Assembly (NCBI RefSeq): GCF_004362195.1
Contig: NZ_SNWG01000001.1
Coordinates: 2,604,001 to 2,668,000, forward strand
DNA from: Microbacterium sp. BK668
GTDB taxonomy: Bacteria > Actinomycetota > Actinomycetes > Actinomycetales > Microbacteriaceae
Reading direction: 5' to 3'
Length of the DNA: 64,000 bases
Both the position numbers and the translations under genes were made by a program. Every line of letters starts with the position of its first letter. Position 1 is the first letter of the stretch. Positions 42,193 to 50,794 of the stretch are shown one piece after another. The notes under the pieces are model-generated. The model was not told the origin of the DNA and searched no databases. It worked only from the letters and a program-made list of their open reading frames with translations.

Positions 42193-44922
42193 TCAGCTCT
42201 CGCCGCCTGCGTTGCCGCTCGTGCCGGCCGTCACGTCGTGCAGGCGGTACTTCTCGATCGCCTGGGCCGCGAGGCTGCGGTCCACGATGCCGTCCTCGGC
42301 GAGAGCCTGGAGCGTGCGGACCACGACGGAGGGGCCGTCGATCTTGAAGAAGCGACGGGCTGCCGGGCGGGTGTCCGAGAAGCCGAAGCCGTCGGCGCCG
42401 AGCGTCGCGAAGCGGTGCTGCACCCACGGACGGATCTGGTCCTGGACCGCATGCATCCAGTCGCTGACCGCGATGACGGGGCCGGGGGTGTCGCGGAGCT
42501 TCTCGGTGATGTACGCCGTGCGCGGCTCCTGATCGGGGTGCAGGAAGTTGTGCTCGTCGGCGGCGAGGCCATCGCGACGCAGCTCCGACCACGAGGTCAC
42601 CGACCAGACGTCCGCCTGCACGCCCCAGTCGTCACGGAGGAGCTGCTGCGCCTCGAGCGCCCACGGCACCCCGACGCCCGACGCGAGGATCTGGGCGCGG
42701 GCGCCCTCGCCCTCGGGGCTCGAGATGCGGTGGATGCCCCGCACGATGCCTTCGACGTCGACGCCCTCGGGCTCGGCCGGCTGCACGAGCGGCTCGTTGT
42801 ACACCGTGAGGTAGTACATGACGTTGGGGTCGGCATGAGTGCCGCCGTACATCCGCTCGAGACCCGATCGGACGATGTGCGCGATCTCGTACCCGTAGGC
42901 GGGGTCGTACGAGACCGTCGCAGGGTTGGTCGACGCGAGCAGCTGCGAGTGTCCGTCGGCGTGCTGGAGGCCCTCGCCCGTGAGGGTGGTGCGTCCTGCC
43001 GTCGCCCCGATGATGAAGCCGCGCGCCATCTGATCGCCCGCCGCCCACTGGGCGTCGCCCGTGCGCTGGAAGCCGAACATGGAGTAGAAGACGTAGACCG
43101 GGATGAGCGGCTCGCCGTGCGTCGAGTACGACGTCCCCGTCCCCGTGAACGCGGCGACGGCGCCCGCCTCGTTGATGCCGACGTGCAGGATCTGGCCCTG
43201 CGGGCTCTCCTTGTACGCCAGGAGCAGCTGACGGTCGACCGACGTGTAGTTTTGACCGTTCGGGTTGTAGATCTTCGCCGTCGGGAAGTAGGCGTCGATG
43301 CCGAACGTGCGGGCCTCGTCGGGGATGATCGGGACGATCCGGTTGCCGAAGTCCTTCGCGCGCAGCAGGTCCTTCAGGAGGCGCACGAACGCCATCGTCG
43401 TGGCGACCTCCTGCGTACCGGACCCCTTCTTGGGAAGCGCGTAGGTCTCGTCGCCGGGGAGCGTGATCGGAACGTGGTGCGACCGGCGCTCCGGCAGGAA
43501 TCCGCCCAGGGCGCGGCGGCGCTCCACCATGTACCGGATCGTCTCGTCCTCGCCTCCGGGGTGGAAGTAGGGCGGAAGGTAGGGGTTCTCCTCGAGCTGC
43601 TCGTCCGAGATCGGGATGCGCATCGAGTCGCGGAAGTGCTTGAGGTCCTCGAGCGTCATCTTCTTCATCTGGTGGGTCGCGTTGCGACCCTCGAAGTGGT
43701 GCCCCAGGCCATAGCCCTTGATGGTCTTCGCGAGGATGACGGTGGGCTGACCCTTGTGCTCGGTGGCGGCCTTGTACGCCGCGTAGACCTTGCGGTAGTC
43801 GAGTCCGCCGCGACGCAGGTCGCCCCAGATCTGCTCGTCCGTCCAGTCTTTCACCAGGGCGGCGGCGCGCTCGTCGCGGCCGAAGAAGTGGTCGCGGATG
43901 AACTTGCCGTCCTCGGCGCGGTACGTCTGGAAGTCGCCGTCGGGCGTCGTGTTCATGAGGTGGACGAGGGCGCCGTCCTTGTCGTTGGCGAGGAGCTGAT
44001 CCCAGCCGCTGCCCCACACGACCTTGATGACGTTCCATCCGGCGCCCCGGAAGAAGCTCTCCAGCTCCTGGATGATCTTGCCGTTGCCGCGGACAGGGCC
44101 GTCCAGACGCTGCAGGTTGCAGTTGACGACGAACGTGAGGTTGTCCAGGCCCTCGTTCGCAGCGACCTGCAGCTGCCCGCGGCTCTCGACCTCGTCCATC
44201 TCGCCGTCGCCGAGGAAGGCCCACACCCGCGAGCTCGAGAGGTCCTTGATCCCGCGGTTGGTGAGGTACTTGTTCGTCATCGCCTGGTAGATGGCGTTGA
44301 TCGGGCCGAGTCCCATCGAGACCGTGGGGAACTGCCAGTACTCGGGCATGAGGCGCGGGTGCGGGTACGACGGGATGCCGTCGGGGGCCTTGGACTTCTC
44401 CTGGCGGAAGCCGTCGAGCTGCTGCGCGCTCAGGCGGCCTTCGAGGAACGACCGCGCGTAGATGCCGGGGGAGGCGTGACCCTGGATGAAGATCTGGTCG
44501 CCGCCGGAGGGGTCGTCGAGGCCGCGGAAGAAGTGGTTGAAGCCGACCTCGTACAGCGAGGCGGACGACGCGTACGTGGAGATGTGGCCGCCGACCCCGA
44601 TGCCCGGGCGCTGCGCGCGGTGCACGGTGATGGCCGCGTTCCAGCGGATCCATCGCCGGTAGCGGCGCTCGAGCTCCTCGTCGCCGGGGAACTCCGGCTC
44701 GTTCTCGGGCGCGATGGTGTTGATGTAGTCCGTCGTCGGGACCTGCGGCACGTTCAGCTGCAGCTCGTGCGACTTCTGCAGCAGGCTCAGCATGATCTCG
44801 CGGCCACGGCCGGATCCCTTCGCCTTCACGAGCTGCTGCAGGGACTCCTGCCACTCGGAGGTCTCTTCCGGGTCGCTGTCGAGCGGGCCCTGGGAGTACG
44901 GATCCTGATCGTTGACAGTCAC
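42193..44922 (-). CDS. aceE: Pyruvate dehydrogenase E1 component, homodimeric type
   Basis: AceE decarboxylates pyruvate with thiamine diphosphate and transfers the acetyl group to a lipoyl E2. The 909-residue length is that of the single-chain E1 used by actinobacteria and E. coli. Visible motifs include [36 protein letters not shown] (thiamine diphosphate and Mg2+ site, GDG...) and [14 protein letters not shown] sequence. It starts at a GTG with an AAAGG site. The lipoyl E2 and E3 are encoded 15 kb away at 59422-62762. The leader contains two short palindromes. Confidence 0.95.
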   Translation of the reverse strand: MTVNDQDPYSQGPLDSDPEETSEWQESLQQLVKAKGSGRGREIMLSLLQKSHELQLNVPQVPTTDYINTIAPENEPEFPGDEELERRYRRWIRWNAAITVHRAQRPGIGVGGHISTYASSASLYEVGFNHFFRGLDDPSGGDQIFIQGHASPGIYARSFLEGRLSAQQLDGFRQEKSKAPDGIPSYPHPRLMPEYWQFPTVSMGLGPINAIYQAMTNKYLTNRGIKDLSSSRVWAFLGDGEMDEVESRGQLQVAANEGLDNLTFVVNCNLQRLDGPVRGNGKIIQELESFFRGAGWNVIKVVWGSGWDQLLANDKDGALVHLMNTTPDGDFQTYRAEDGKFIRDHFFGRDERAAALVKDWTDEQIWGDLRRGGLDYRKVYAAYKAATEHKGQPTVILAKTIKGYGLGHHFEGRNATHQMKKMTLEDLKHFRDSMRIPISDEQLEENPYLPPYFHPGGEDETIRYMVERRRALGGFLPERRSHHVPITLPGDETYALPKKGSGTQEVATTMAFVRLLKDLLRAKDFGNRIVPIIPDEARTFGIDAYFPTAKIYNPNGQNYTSVDRQLLLAYKESPQGQILHVGINEAGAVAAFTGTGTSYSTHGEPLIPVYVFYSMFGFQRTGDAQWAAGDQMARGFIIGATAGRTTLTGEGLQHADGHSQLLASTNPATVSYDPAYGYEIAHIVRSGLERMYGGTHADPNVMYYLTVYNEPLVQPAEPEGVDVEGIVRGIHRISSPEGEGARAQILASGVGVPWALEAQQLLRDDWGVQADVWSVTSWSELRRDGLAADEHNFLHPDQEPRTAYITEKLRDTPGPVIAVSDWMHAVQDQIRPWVQHRFATLGADGFGFSDTRPAARRFFKIDGPSVVVRTLQALAEDGIVDRSLAAQAIEKYRLHDVTAGTSGNAGGES

Positions 44923-44939
44923 AAGAGACCTTTCTTCAT

Positions 44940-44956
44940 CTGGCAGGTCGTGCCAG
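44940..44956. promoter_or_regulatory. Palindrome in the aceE leader (proximal)
   Basis: CTGGCA (44940-44945) and TGCCAG (44951-44956) are perfect complements around GGTCG, just upstream of the aceE ribosome-binding site. Size and symmetry suit a dimeric regulator. No protein is assigned. Confidence 0.4.
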
Positions 44957-44982
44957 GGATTCGGATTCGGATGCTGTCGGCT

Positions 44983-44999
44983 TTGTCTGCTTTCGACAA
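44983..44999. promoter_or_regulatory. Palindrome in the aceE leader (distal)
   Basis: TTGTC (44983-44987) and GACAA (44995-44999) form an inverted repeat around seven bases, 60 to 75 bases before the aceE start. It may be a second operator. Confidence 0.35.
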
Positions 45000-45052
45000 C
45001 GCATCGCCCCTCAGCCTAGCGAGTCCGCAGGTGTCCGGATTGCCCGGCGCCT

Positions 45053-45058
45053 AGACTG
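45053..45058 (+). promoter_or_regulatory. -10 box of the tRNA-Val gene
   Basis: TAGACT lies seven bases before the tRNA 5' end, so the primary transcript would have almost no leader. No clear -35 box is seen. Confidence 0.45.
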
Positions 45059-45065
45059 TCCGGGC

Positions 45066-45138
45066 GGGCCTTTAGCTCAGCTGGTAGAGCGCCACGTTTA
45101 CACCGTGGATGTCGTCGGTTCGATCCCGGCAGGGCCCA
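45066..45138 (+). tRNA. tRNA-Val (anticodon TAC)
   Basis: The 73-base gene has acceptor stem GGGCCTT/AGGGCCC, D-arm TAGCTCAGCTGGTAGAGCG, anticodon stem CCACG/CGTGG with loop TTTACAC (anticodon at 45099-45101) and a T-arm GTCGGTTCGATCCCGGC. The discriminator is A, and CC but not CCA follows. The APC permease gene on the other strand ends four bases away. Confidence 0.96.
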
Positions 45139-45141
45139 CCG

Positions 45142-46683
45142 TCACCTCGTGCGGTCCTCACCCGCCCGCGGATCTCCGTCGCGGTCCTCGCGCTGGTGCG
45201 AGACGACGTGCGGCAGCGCGAAGTCCTCATAGCCGGGCTGCCCGAGCCGTGAGTGCCGTCGCGAGTACGCGAAGTAGATGACGAAGCCGATCGCCAGCCA
45301 GATGAGGAAGCGCAGCCAGGTCTCGACGGTCAGATTCAGCATCAGGTAGAGGCTGATGAGCGCGGAGAGCGCCGGCAGCCACGGACTGAAGGGGACACGG
45401 AAGCTGCGCGGGAGGTCAGGCCGCTTCCGGCGGAGCACGATCACGCCTACGGCGACGAGGACGAACGCCGAGAGAGTGCCGATGTTGACCATCTCCTCCA
45501 GGACGCCGATCGGCGTGAATCCGGCGACCACGGCCACGATGATCGTGACGAGGATGGAGATCACCCACGGTGTGCGCAGCCGCGGGTGGACCTTCGCCAG
45601 TCCCGCCGGAAGCAGCGCGTCGCGGCACATCGCGAAGATGATGCGGGTCGCGCCGATGAGGAGGGTCAGCACCACCGTGGTCAGGCCTGCCACCGCGCCG
45701 GCGGAGATGAGCGTCGCCATCCAATCGGCGCCGTGGTACACGAACGCGTTCGCGAGCGCCGCGGCCGGGTCGAGCTCCTGGTACGGCACCATGCCGGTGA
45801 CCACGAGCGAGACGGCGCAGTACAGGAGCGTGCAGATCAGGAGCGAGGCGATGATGCCGATCGGCATGTCGCGCTGCGGGTTCTTCGTCTCCTCGGCCGT
45901 CGTGGCGACGACGTCGAAGCCGATGTAGGCGAAGAAGACGAGGGCTGCGCCGGCGAAGATGCCGCCGACGCCGAACGCCGTCGGCTCGACTCCCGAGAGG
46001 AACTGCAGAAGCGGCTGGGTGAGCCCCGACGCCGCTTCGGTGGGCTGAGCGGGCGGGACGAACGGCGACCAGTTCGCGGGACTGATGAACAGGATCCCGG
46101 CGACGATGACGAAGAGCACGATGAAGATCTTGACCGCGACGAGCACCATGTTGACGCGCAACGACTCCTTGATGCCGAAGGTCATCAGGGCGCCGAGAAC
46201 GACCACGAGCAGGATCGCCATGAGGTCCACGGTCCCGCCGTAGCCGATCGCCTCGGGGATCGGGAACCCGAGCTGATCCATGAGGGTCCCGAGATACGCG
46301 CTCCACCCCTGCGCGACGACGCTCGCGCCGAGGAACATCTCGAGGATGAGATCCCAGCCGATGATCCACGCGAAGAGCTCTCCGAGCGAGGAGTACGAGA
46401 ACGTGTACGCGGAGCCGGCCACCGGCACGGTGGAGGCGAACTCCGCGTAGCAGAGGGCGGCCAGGGCGCACGCGATCGCGGCCACGACGAAGCTGATCAC
46501 GATCGCGGGCCCGGCGACATCGTGCGCCGCTCGCCCCGTGAGCGTGAAGATGCCGGCGCCGATCACCACGCCGACGCCGAAGACCGTCAGATCGAGGGCG
46601 CTCAGGGATTTCTTGAGACGGAACTCCGGCTCATCGGTGTCGGCGATCGCCTGCTCGACAGATTTCGTGCGCAGGATGCTCAT
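45142..46683 (-). CDS. APC-family amino acid permease
   Basis: A 513-residue APC transporter with about twelve membrane helices. FGVGVVIGAGIFTLTGRAAHD near the N-terminus is the substrate-binding helix 1 pattern of cationic amino acid transporters (CAT/YfnA type), and GFDVVATTAEETKNPQRDMP follows in helix 6. The C-terminal tail is rich in His, Arg and Asp. The ATG at 46683 has a perfect AAGGAG site seven bases upstream. Substrate is probably a basic or branched amino acid, which cannot be decided from sequence. Confidence 0.9.
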   Translation of the reverse strand: MSILRTKSVEQAIADTDEPEFRLKKSLSALDLTVFGVGVVIGAGIFTLTGRAAHDVAGPAIVISFVVAAIACALAALCYAEFASTVPVAGSAYTFSYSSLGELFAWIIGWDLILEMFLGASVVAQGWSAYLGTLMDQLGFPIPEAIGYGGTVDLMAILLVVVLGALMTFGIKESLRVNMVLVAVKIFIVLFVIVAGILFISPANWSPFVPPAQPTEAASGLTQPLLQFLSGVEPTAFGVGGIFAGAALVFFAYIGFDVVATTAEETKNPQRDMPIGIIASLLICTLLYCAVSLVVTGMVPYQELDPAAALANAFVYHGADWMATLISAGAVAGLTTVVLTLLIGATRIIFAMCRDALLPAGLAKVHPRLRTPWVISILVTIIVAVVAGFTPIGVLEEMVNIGTLSAFVLVAVGVIVLRRKRPDLPRSFRVPFSPWLPALSALISLYLMLNLTVETWLRFLIWLAIGFVIYFAYSRRHSRLGQPGYEDFALPHVVSHQREDRDGDPRAGEDRTR

Positions 46684-46757
46684 CGCATGCTCCTTGACAT
46701 CGGGGACCCGGCTTCGCATGCTAGCCCTCGACCCGGCACGGCGTCGACGGCCCGCGA

Positions 46758-46763
46758 TAGGTT
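46758..46763 (+). promoter_or_regulatory. -10 box for the zinc-ribbon gene
   Basis: TAGGTT ends seven bases before the GTG at 46771. It fits the leaderless pattern of the window. Confidence 0.45.
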
Positions 46764-46770
46764 TGACGAC

Positions 46771-47502
46771 GTGAAAGCCAGCCCCGCAGACCAGCGCCGC
46801 CTCCTCGATCTGGCCGACCTCGACGCGCGCATCGCCCGTGCCGATGCCGCTCGGAAGAACCCGCCGCAGGCCGCCCGGGTGAGCGAGCTGATCGCCCGCC
46901 GTCAGGAGCTGAGCCAGGAGCTGACGACGCGCCTGGGTGCGCGCGATGACCTGCGCGCCGAGATCAAGCGGATCGAGTCCGACGTCGCCGTCGTCGACGC
47001 GCGCCGCGCCCGGGACTCCGAGCGCCTCGCCGCATCCTCGAACTCGAAGGAGGCTCAGGGGCTCGAAAGCGAGCTCGCCTCTCTCGCTCGGCGCAAGAAT
47101 GATCTCGAGGATGCCGAGCTCGACGTGATGGACCGTCTCGAGCAGGCCGAGGCATCCGTCTCCGAGCAGGAGGCTCTGATCGCCGAGATCAACGCGGAGG
47201 GCGGGCGATTGAGCGCGGAGGGCAAGCAGGCGGTCGCCGACGCGACGGCGGCGTTCGAGCAGGCGACCCGCGACCGGGCTGCCACCGCCGGCGCGATCGG
47301 CGCAGATCTGCTCGGGCTGTACGACCGTATCGCGACGCGCACGACCGGAGCGGGCCTTCTGCGCCGCGGCACCTGCGAGGCATGCAACATGGTGCTCTCG
47401 GGAACCGATCTGCAGGCGATCCGGCAGGCGACGCCCGACACGGTCGTGACCTGCCCCGAGTGCGGCGCCGTCCTCGTGCGCACGGAGGAGTCCGGCTTGT
47501 GA
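46771..47502 (+). CDS. C4 zinc-ribbon coiled-coil protein (CdsZ-like)
   Basis: The 243-residue protein consists of a long coiled coil (about 10-185, with heptads such as RRQELSQELTTRLGARDDL) followed by a zinc ribbon with two CxxC pairs (CEACNMVLSG and CPECGAVLV). This is the layout of the CdsZ/COG1579 family, whose members may bind nucleic acids or assist secretion and are poorly understood. It starts at a GTG with a TAGGTT box seven bases upstream. The polymerase gene follows after 27 bases. Confidence 0.88.
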   Translation: MKASPADQRRLLDLADLDARIARADAARKNPPQAARVSELIARRQELSQELTTRLGARDDLRAEIKRIESDVAVVDARRARDSERLAASSNSKEAQGLESELASLARRKNDLEDAELDVMDRLEQAEASVSEQEALIAEINAEGGRLSAEGKQAVADATAAFEQATRDRAATAGAIGADLLGLYDRIATRTTGAGLLRRGTCEACNMVLSGTDLQAIRQATPDTVVTCPECGAVLVRTEESGL

Positions 47503-47529
47503 CGGCGATCCGCCGGGCCGGCCGGACGG

Positions 47530-49254
47530 ATGGCTGAGCCGCCGGCCTGGATCGTCCTCGGGCGTCTCGACGGCGTGCCCGCCGCCGCTCTGCTGGACGC
47601 CTCCGGTCAGGAGCGGGAACGCATCACGCTGACCGACGAGGGGCTGCCCGCGTGGGTCGCCGCAGCCGAGGCCGCCCCGGCGCCTCCGCGCTGGGTGTGG
47701 AGCGACGCGACCGTCTGGTACCCGCGTCTGCTGGCCGCCGGTGTCCGGGTCGGCCGCTGCCACGACCTGAGGCTCTGCCACGCGATTCTGCGCGACTCGA
47801 CGCTCGTCCCCGCCGCCGAGGACCTGCGGCGGGCGACCCTGTGGGATGCCTCTCCTGTCGCCGACAGCGCAGGAGCGTCGACCCTCTTCGCGCTGGACGA
47901 CGTCGAGGGGTCCTCCGGGGCCCCGGACGGCCTTCCCGCGGCGGTCGAGGAGTTCGGGCGGCAGCGCGACGCGCTCACGGCGGCCGCGGACCCGGGCCGG
48001 CTGCGGCTGCTCCTGGCGGCGGAGTCGGCCGGTGCGCTCCTGGCGGCGGAGCTCCAGGCGGCGGGATTGCCGTGGGATCCGGCATCCCACGACCGGATCC
48101 TGACCGAGGTCCTCGGGGAGCGTCCGGCGGGCGGCGGGCTTCCGGCGCGACTCCAGGATGCCGCGACCCGCGTCCGCCGGGAGCTCGGCGACCCCGGAGC
48201 CAGCCTCGACTCGCAGCCCAAGCTGCTGCGCGCGCTGCATCGGGCCGGCGTCCTGGTCGAGTCGACCAGCCGCTGGGAGCTGTCCGAGCACGACCACCCG
48301 GTCGTGGCCCCCCTCATCGAGTACAAGAAGCTGTCGCGGCTGCTCAGCGCGAACGGGTGGGCGTGGCTCGACGAGTGGGTGCACGACGGACGCTTCCGTC
48401 CCGTCTACGTTCCCGGCGGCGTGGTCACCGGCCGGTGGGCGTCCTCGGGCGGAGGGGCGCTACAGCTCCCGCGTCAGCTCCGAAGGGCCGTCCGCTCGGA
48501 CCCGGGATGGCTGCTCGTCGTCGCCGACGTCGCGCAGCTGGAGCCGCGGGTGTTGGCCGCCATGGCGCGTGACGAGAAGCTGGCCGACGCAGCGCACGGC
48601 CGGGACCTCTACTCCGGCATCGTCGACAGCGGCGCGGTCGACACGCGCCAGCACGCCAAGGTCGCGCTCCTCGGCGCGATGTACGGCGCGACGACCGGCG
48701 AGAGCGGCCGGCTCGTCCCGCGCCTGCGACGCGCGTACCCGCGGGCGATGGCCCTCGTGGACGACGCCGCACGGGTGGGCGAGGAGGGCGGCGTCGTCTC
48801 CACCTGGCTGGGGCGCAGCTCGCCCCCGCCGTCACCCGACTGGCGCGCGTCGCAGGTCCGCGCGAGCGAGATGGAGGCCTCCCGAGCCGACGAGACCCGC
48901 GCGCGGCGATCGGCACGCGACCGCGGGCGCTTCACGCGGAACTTCGTCGTGCAGGGGACGGCGGCCGAATGGGCGCTGGCGTGGCTCGCCGATCTTCGCG
49001 GCCGGCTCGCCGCGATAGCTCCCGTCGATGCATCGGCAGCCGCTCCGCGCTCCGGCCCGGTCTTCCAGGCCGTTCCGCATCTCGCCTTCTTCCTGCACGA
49101 CGAGATCATCGTCCACACCCCGCAGGACCGCGTCGACGCCGTGGTCTACGCGGTGCGCGAGTCCGCGGCATCCGCGGGCCGCCTGCTGTTCGGGAGCTTT
49201 CCCATCGACTTCCCCCTCGACCTGAAGGTCTCGCGGACAGCCGAGAAGGAGTGA
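47530..49254 (+). CDS. Family A DNA polymerase (bifunctional 3'-5' exonuclease/polymerase type)
   Basis: A 574-residue Pol I-like enzyme without the 5' nuclease domain. Polymerase motifs are DVAQLEPR (motif A), RQHAKVALLGAMYG (O helix with Arg and Lys for the incoming nucleotide) and HDEII (motif C). The N-terminal 150 residues correspond to the exonuclease domain of relatives, but I cannot find clear DxE and DxD metal residues, so proofreading may be lost. It is the actinobacterial second family A polymerase, distinct from PolA. Role is probably in repair. rnpB follows on the same strand. Confidence 0.88.
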   Translation: MAEPPAWIVLGRLDGVPAAALLDASGQERERITLTDEGLPAWVAAAEAAPAPPRWVWSDATVWYPRLLAAGVRVGRCHDLRLCHAILRDSTLVPAAEDLRRATLWDASPVADSAGASTLFALDDVEGSSGAPDGLPAAVEEFGRQRDALTAAADPGRLRLLLAAESAGALLAAELQAAGLPWDPASHDRILTEVLGERPAGGGLPARLQDAATRVRRELGDPGASLDSQPKLLRALHRAGVLVESTSRWELSEHDHPVVAPLIEYKKLSRLLSANGWAWLDEWVHDGRFRPVYVPGGVVTGRWASSGGGALQLPRQLRRAVRSDPGWLLVVADVAQLEPRVLAAMARDEKLADAAHGRDLYSGIVDSGAVDTRQHAKVALLGAMYGATTGESGRLVPRLRRAYPRAMALVDDAARVGEEGGVVSTWLGRSSPPPSPDWRASQVRASEMEASRADETRARRSARDRGRFTRNFVVQGTAAEWALAWLADLRGRLAAIAPVDASAAAPRSGPVFQAVPHLAFFLHDEIIVHTPQDRVDAVVYAVRESAASAGRLLFGSFPIDFPLDLKVSRTAEKE

Positions 49255-49284
49255 TTCCCCGCGGGGTCCTTCAGCCGCCGACGG

Positions 49285-49290
49285 TAGAAT
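49285..49290 (+). promoter_or_regulatory. -10 box of rnpB
   Basis: TAGAAT lies seven bases before the proposed 5' end of the RNase P RNA at 49298. No distinct -35 box is visible. Confidence 0.55.
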
Positions 49291-49297
49291 CGGGATC

Positions 49298-49689
49298 GCG
49301 AATGGGTCGGCCGGACGGTCGCGTCGCGGGCGGTTCGCCGCCTGCGCCGAGGAACGTCCGGGCTCCGCAGGGCAGGGCGGTGGGTAACACCCACCCGGAG
49401 CGATCCGCGAGACAGTGCCACAGAGAGCAGACCGCTCTCCGGTCCCGAGCTTGTCGAAGGGCCGGAGAGTAAGGGTGAAAGGGTGGTGTAAGAGACCACC
49501 GGGGCCGTGGTGACACGGCCCGCACGGTAAACCTCGCCCGGAGCAAGGCCAGACAGGGGATGACGACGCGGCCCGCCGAGTCCCCGGGTAGGCCGCTGGA
49601 GCGGCACGGCAACGTGTCGCCGAGAGAGATGACCGTCCACGGGGCTTCGGCCCCCGGACAGAACCCGGCGTACAGGCCGGCCCATTCGC
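49298..49689 (+). ncRNA. rnpB: RNase P RNA (class A)
   Basis: The catalytic RNA that matures tRNA 5' ends. P1 is formed by GCGAATGGG (49298-49306) and CCCATTCGC (49681-49689). The conserved core GAGGAACGTCCGGGCTCC near 49351 and ACAGAACCCGGCGTACAGG near 49659 pair to form P4, and GGGTGAAAGGGTG with TAAGAGACCACCG are typical of the specificity region. The stem at 49435-49469 (P12-like) is capped by an inserted sequence TCCCGAGCTTGTCGAAGGG. A small 6-bp hairpin at 49697-49714 could end transcription before the convergent ppgK. Confidence 0.95.
49435..49469 (+). repeat. Dispersed-repeat-like insert in the rnpB P12 stem
   Basis: CTCTCCGG (49435-49442) pairs with CCGGAGAG (49462-49469) and encloses a 19-base segment with the core GAGCTTGTCGAAGGG. 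That core is like short intergenic repeats I know from several bacterial genomes. In this window I see it only once, so the link to a dispersed family is inference. Confidence 0.5.
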
Positions 49690-49714
49690 CCTCTCCCGTC
49701 GAAGGCCCTCGACG

Positions 49715-50479
49715 TCAGCCGAGCGCGAGAGCAGCGGCCCCGATGATCCCCGCGTTGTTCCGGTGCACCGCCGCGACGATGGGCGTGTCGAGCTTCAGCA
49801 GCGGCAGGAACCGGTCGGCGTGCTTGGACACGCCGCCGCCGACGATGAAGAGGTCGGGGCTGAACAGGAACTGGACGTACTCGTAGTACCACTGCAGGCG
49901 ACTCGCCCAGTCCTCCCACGAGAGCTCCTCGCGCTCCATCGCGGAGTAGGCGGCGTACGACTCCGCGTCACCCTTGTGCTTCGCACGCTGGACGTGACCG
50001 AGTTCGGTGTTGGGCACGAGCACGCCGTTGTAGATGAGCGCCGAGCCGATGCCCGTCCCGAGGGTCGTCAGCAGGACGAGCCCGTCATGGCCGCGCGCCG
50101 CGCCGAAGCGCACCTCGGCGATTCCCGCGACGTCGGCGTCGTTGGCGAAGTGGATGTCGCGGCCCAGCCCGTCCTCGAAGAACTTCTCCGCCTCGAAGCC
50201 GATCCACTTCTCCGACACGTTCGCGGCCGACAGGGTCCGGCCGCCCTTGACGATCGCGGGGAACGCCACGCCGAGGTGGACATCGGGGTCGCCGGAGACG
50301 CCCAGCGTGTCGAGGACCTCCTTGACGGCCGTCAGGACGTCCTGCGGCTCGGCGCCCTTGGGGGTCGGGACCTTGATCCGATCACTCTGCAGCACACCCT
50401 GATCGAGATCGACGATGGCCCCCTTGATCCCCGTCCCGCCGATGTCGACGCCGACCGCACGATTCGTCTTCGATGCCAT
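49715..50479 (-). CDS. ppgK: Polyphosphate glucokinase
   Basis: PpgK phosphorylates glucose with polyphosphate (and usually ATP) and is characteristic of actinobacteria. The 254-residue ROK-like protein begins VGVDIGGTGIKGAIVDLDQG (phosphate-1 site), has KVPTPKGAEPQDV, the NDADVAG catalytic segment and TLGTGIGSALIYNG. A TAGGCT box lies six bases before its ATG. It is convergent with rnpB. Confidence 0.94.
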   Translation of the reverse strand: MASKTNRAVGVDIGGTGIKGAIVDLDQGVLQSDRIKVPTPKGAEPQDVLTAVKEVLDTLGVSGDPDVHLGVAFPAIVKGGRTLSAANVSEKWIGFEAEKFFEDGLGRDIHFANDADVAGIAEVRFGAARGHDGLVLLTTLGTGIGSALIYNGVLVPNTELGHVQRAKHKGDAESYAAYSAMEREELSWEDWASRLQWYYEYVQFLFSPDLFIVGGGVSKHADRFLPLLKLDTPIVAAVHRNNAGIIGAAALALG

Positions 50480-50485
50480 GGGCTC

Positions 50486-50491
50486 AGCCTA
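50486..50491 (-). promoter_or_regulatory. -10 box for ppgK
   Basis: TAGGCT on the minus strand ends six bases before the ATG at 50479. A TAGGAT box at 50515-50520 faces the other way for the next gene. Confidence 0.5.
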
Positions 50492-50543
50492 TCCAGCGCG
50501 GCCTGGCCGATCAGTAGGATCGATTCAGATCGAAGGGGTTCCC

Positions 50544-50765
50544 ATGTCGGACGGCAGCGAGAAGTACTGGTACAACCTCACCACCGGCGAGGTGGAGAAG
50601 GGCTTCGAGTCGCCCGCCATCGACCGGGCCGGCCCTTTCGACACCCCCGAAGAGGCGGCGAACGCCCTCGAGACGCTTCGTGAGCGCTCCCGCGCCTGGT
50701 CCGAGGACGAGGCGCGCGAAGACGACTGGGGCTCATCCACCCGAGCCGGCGACCACGGCGAATAG
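50544..50765 (+). CDS. SPOR-like small conserved protein
   Basis: The 73-residue product begins MSDGSEKYWYNLTTGEVEKG and contains AGPFDTPEEAANALETLRE. Short actinobacterial proteins of this type are often annotated as SPOR-domain or, wrongly, as methionine aminopeptidase. No catalytic residues are visible. The ATG at 50544 follows a GAAGGGG site, and a TAGGAT box lies about 25 bases upstream. It is followed after 29 bases by a glutamine synthetase gene and may be co-transcribed with it. Confidence 0.75.
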   Translation: MSDGSEKYWYNLTTGEVEKGFESPAIDRAGPFDTPEEAANALETLRERSRAWSEDEAREDDWGSSTRAGDHGE

Positions 50766-50794
50766 TCCGGCCGCGACGGCCAGGGAAGGATCTG

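Noticed and set aside
42238..45054. 938-codon plus-strand open frame opposite aceE
   Set aside because: AceE on the other strand is full length with catalytic motifs; the antisense frame has no recognisable domain.
46684..48384. Long N-terminal extension of the APC permease frame on the minus strand
   Set aside because: The ATG at 46683 has an ideal ribosome-binding site and matches the family start; the extension is antisense to the zinc-ribbon and polymerase genes.
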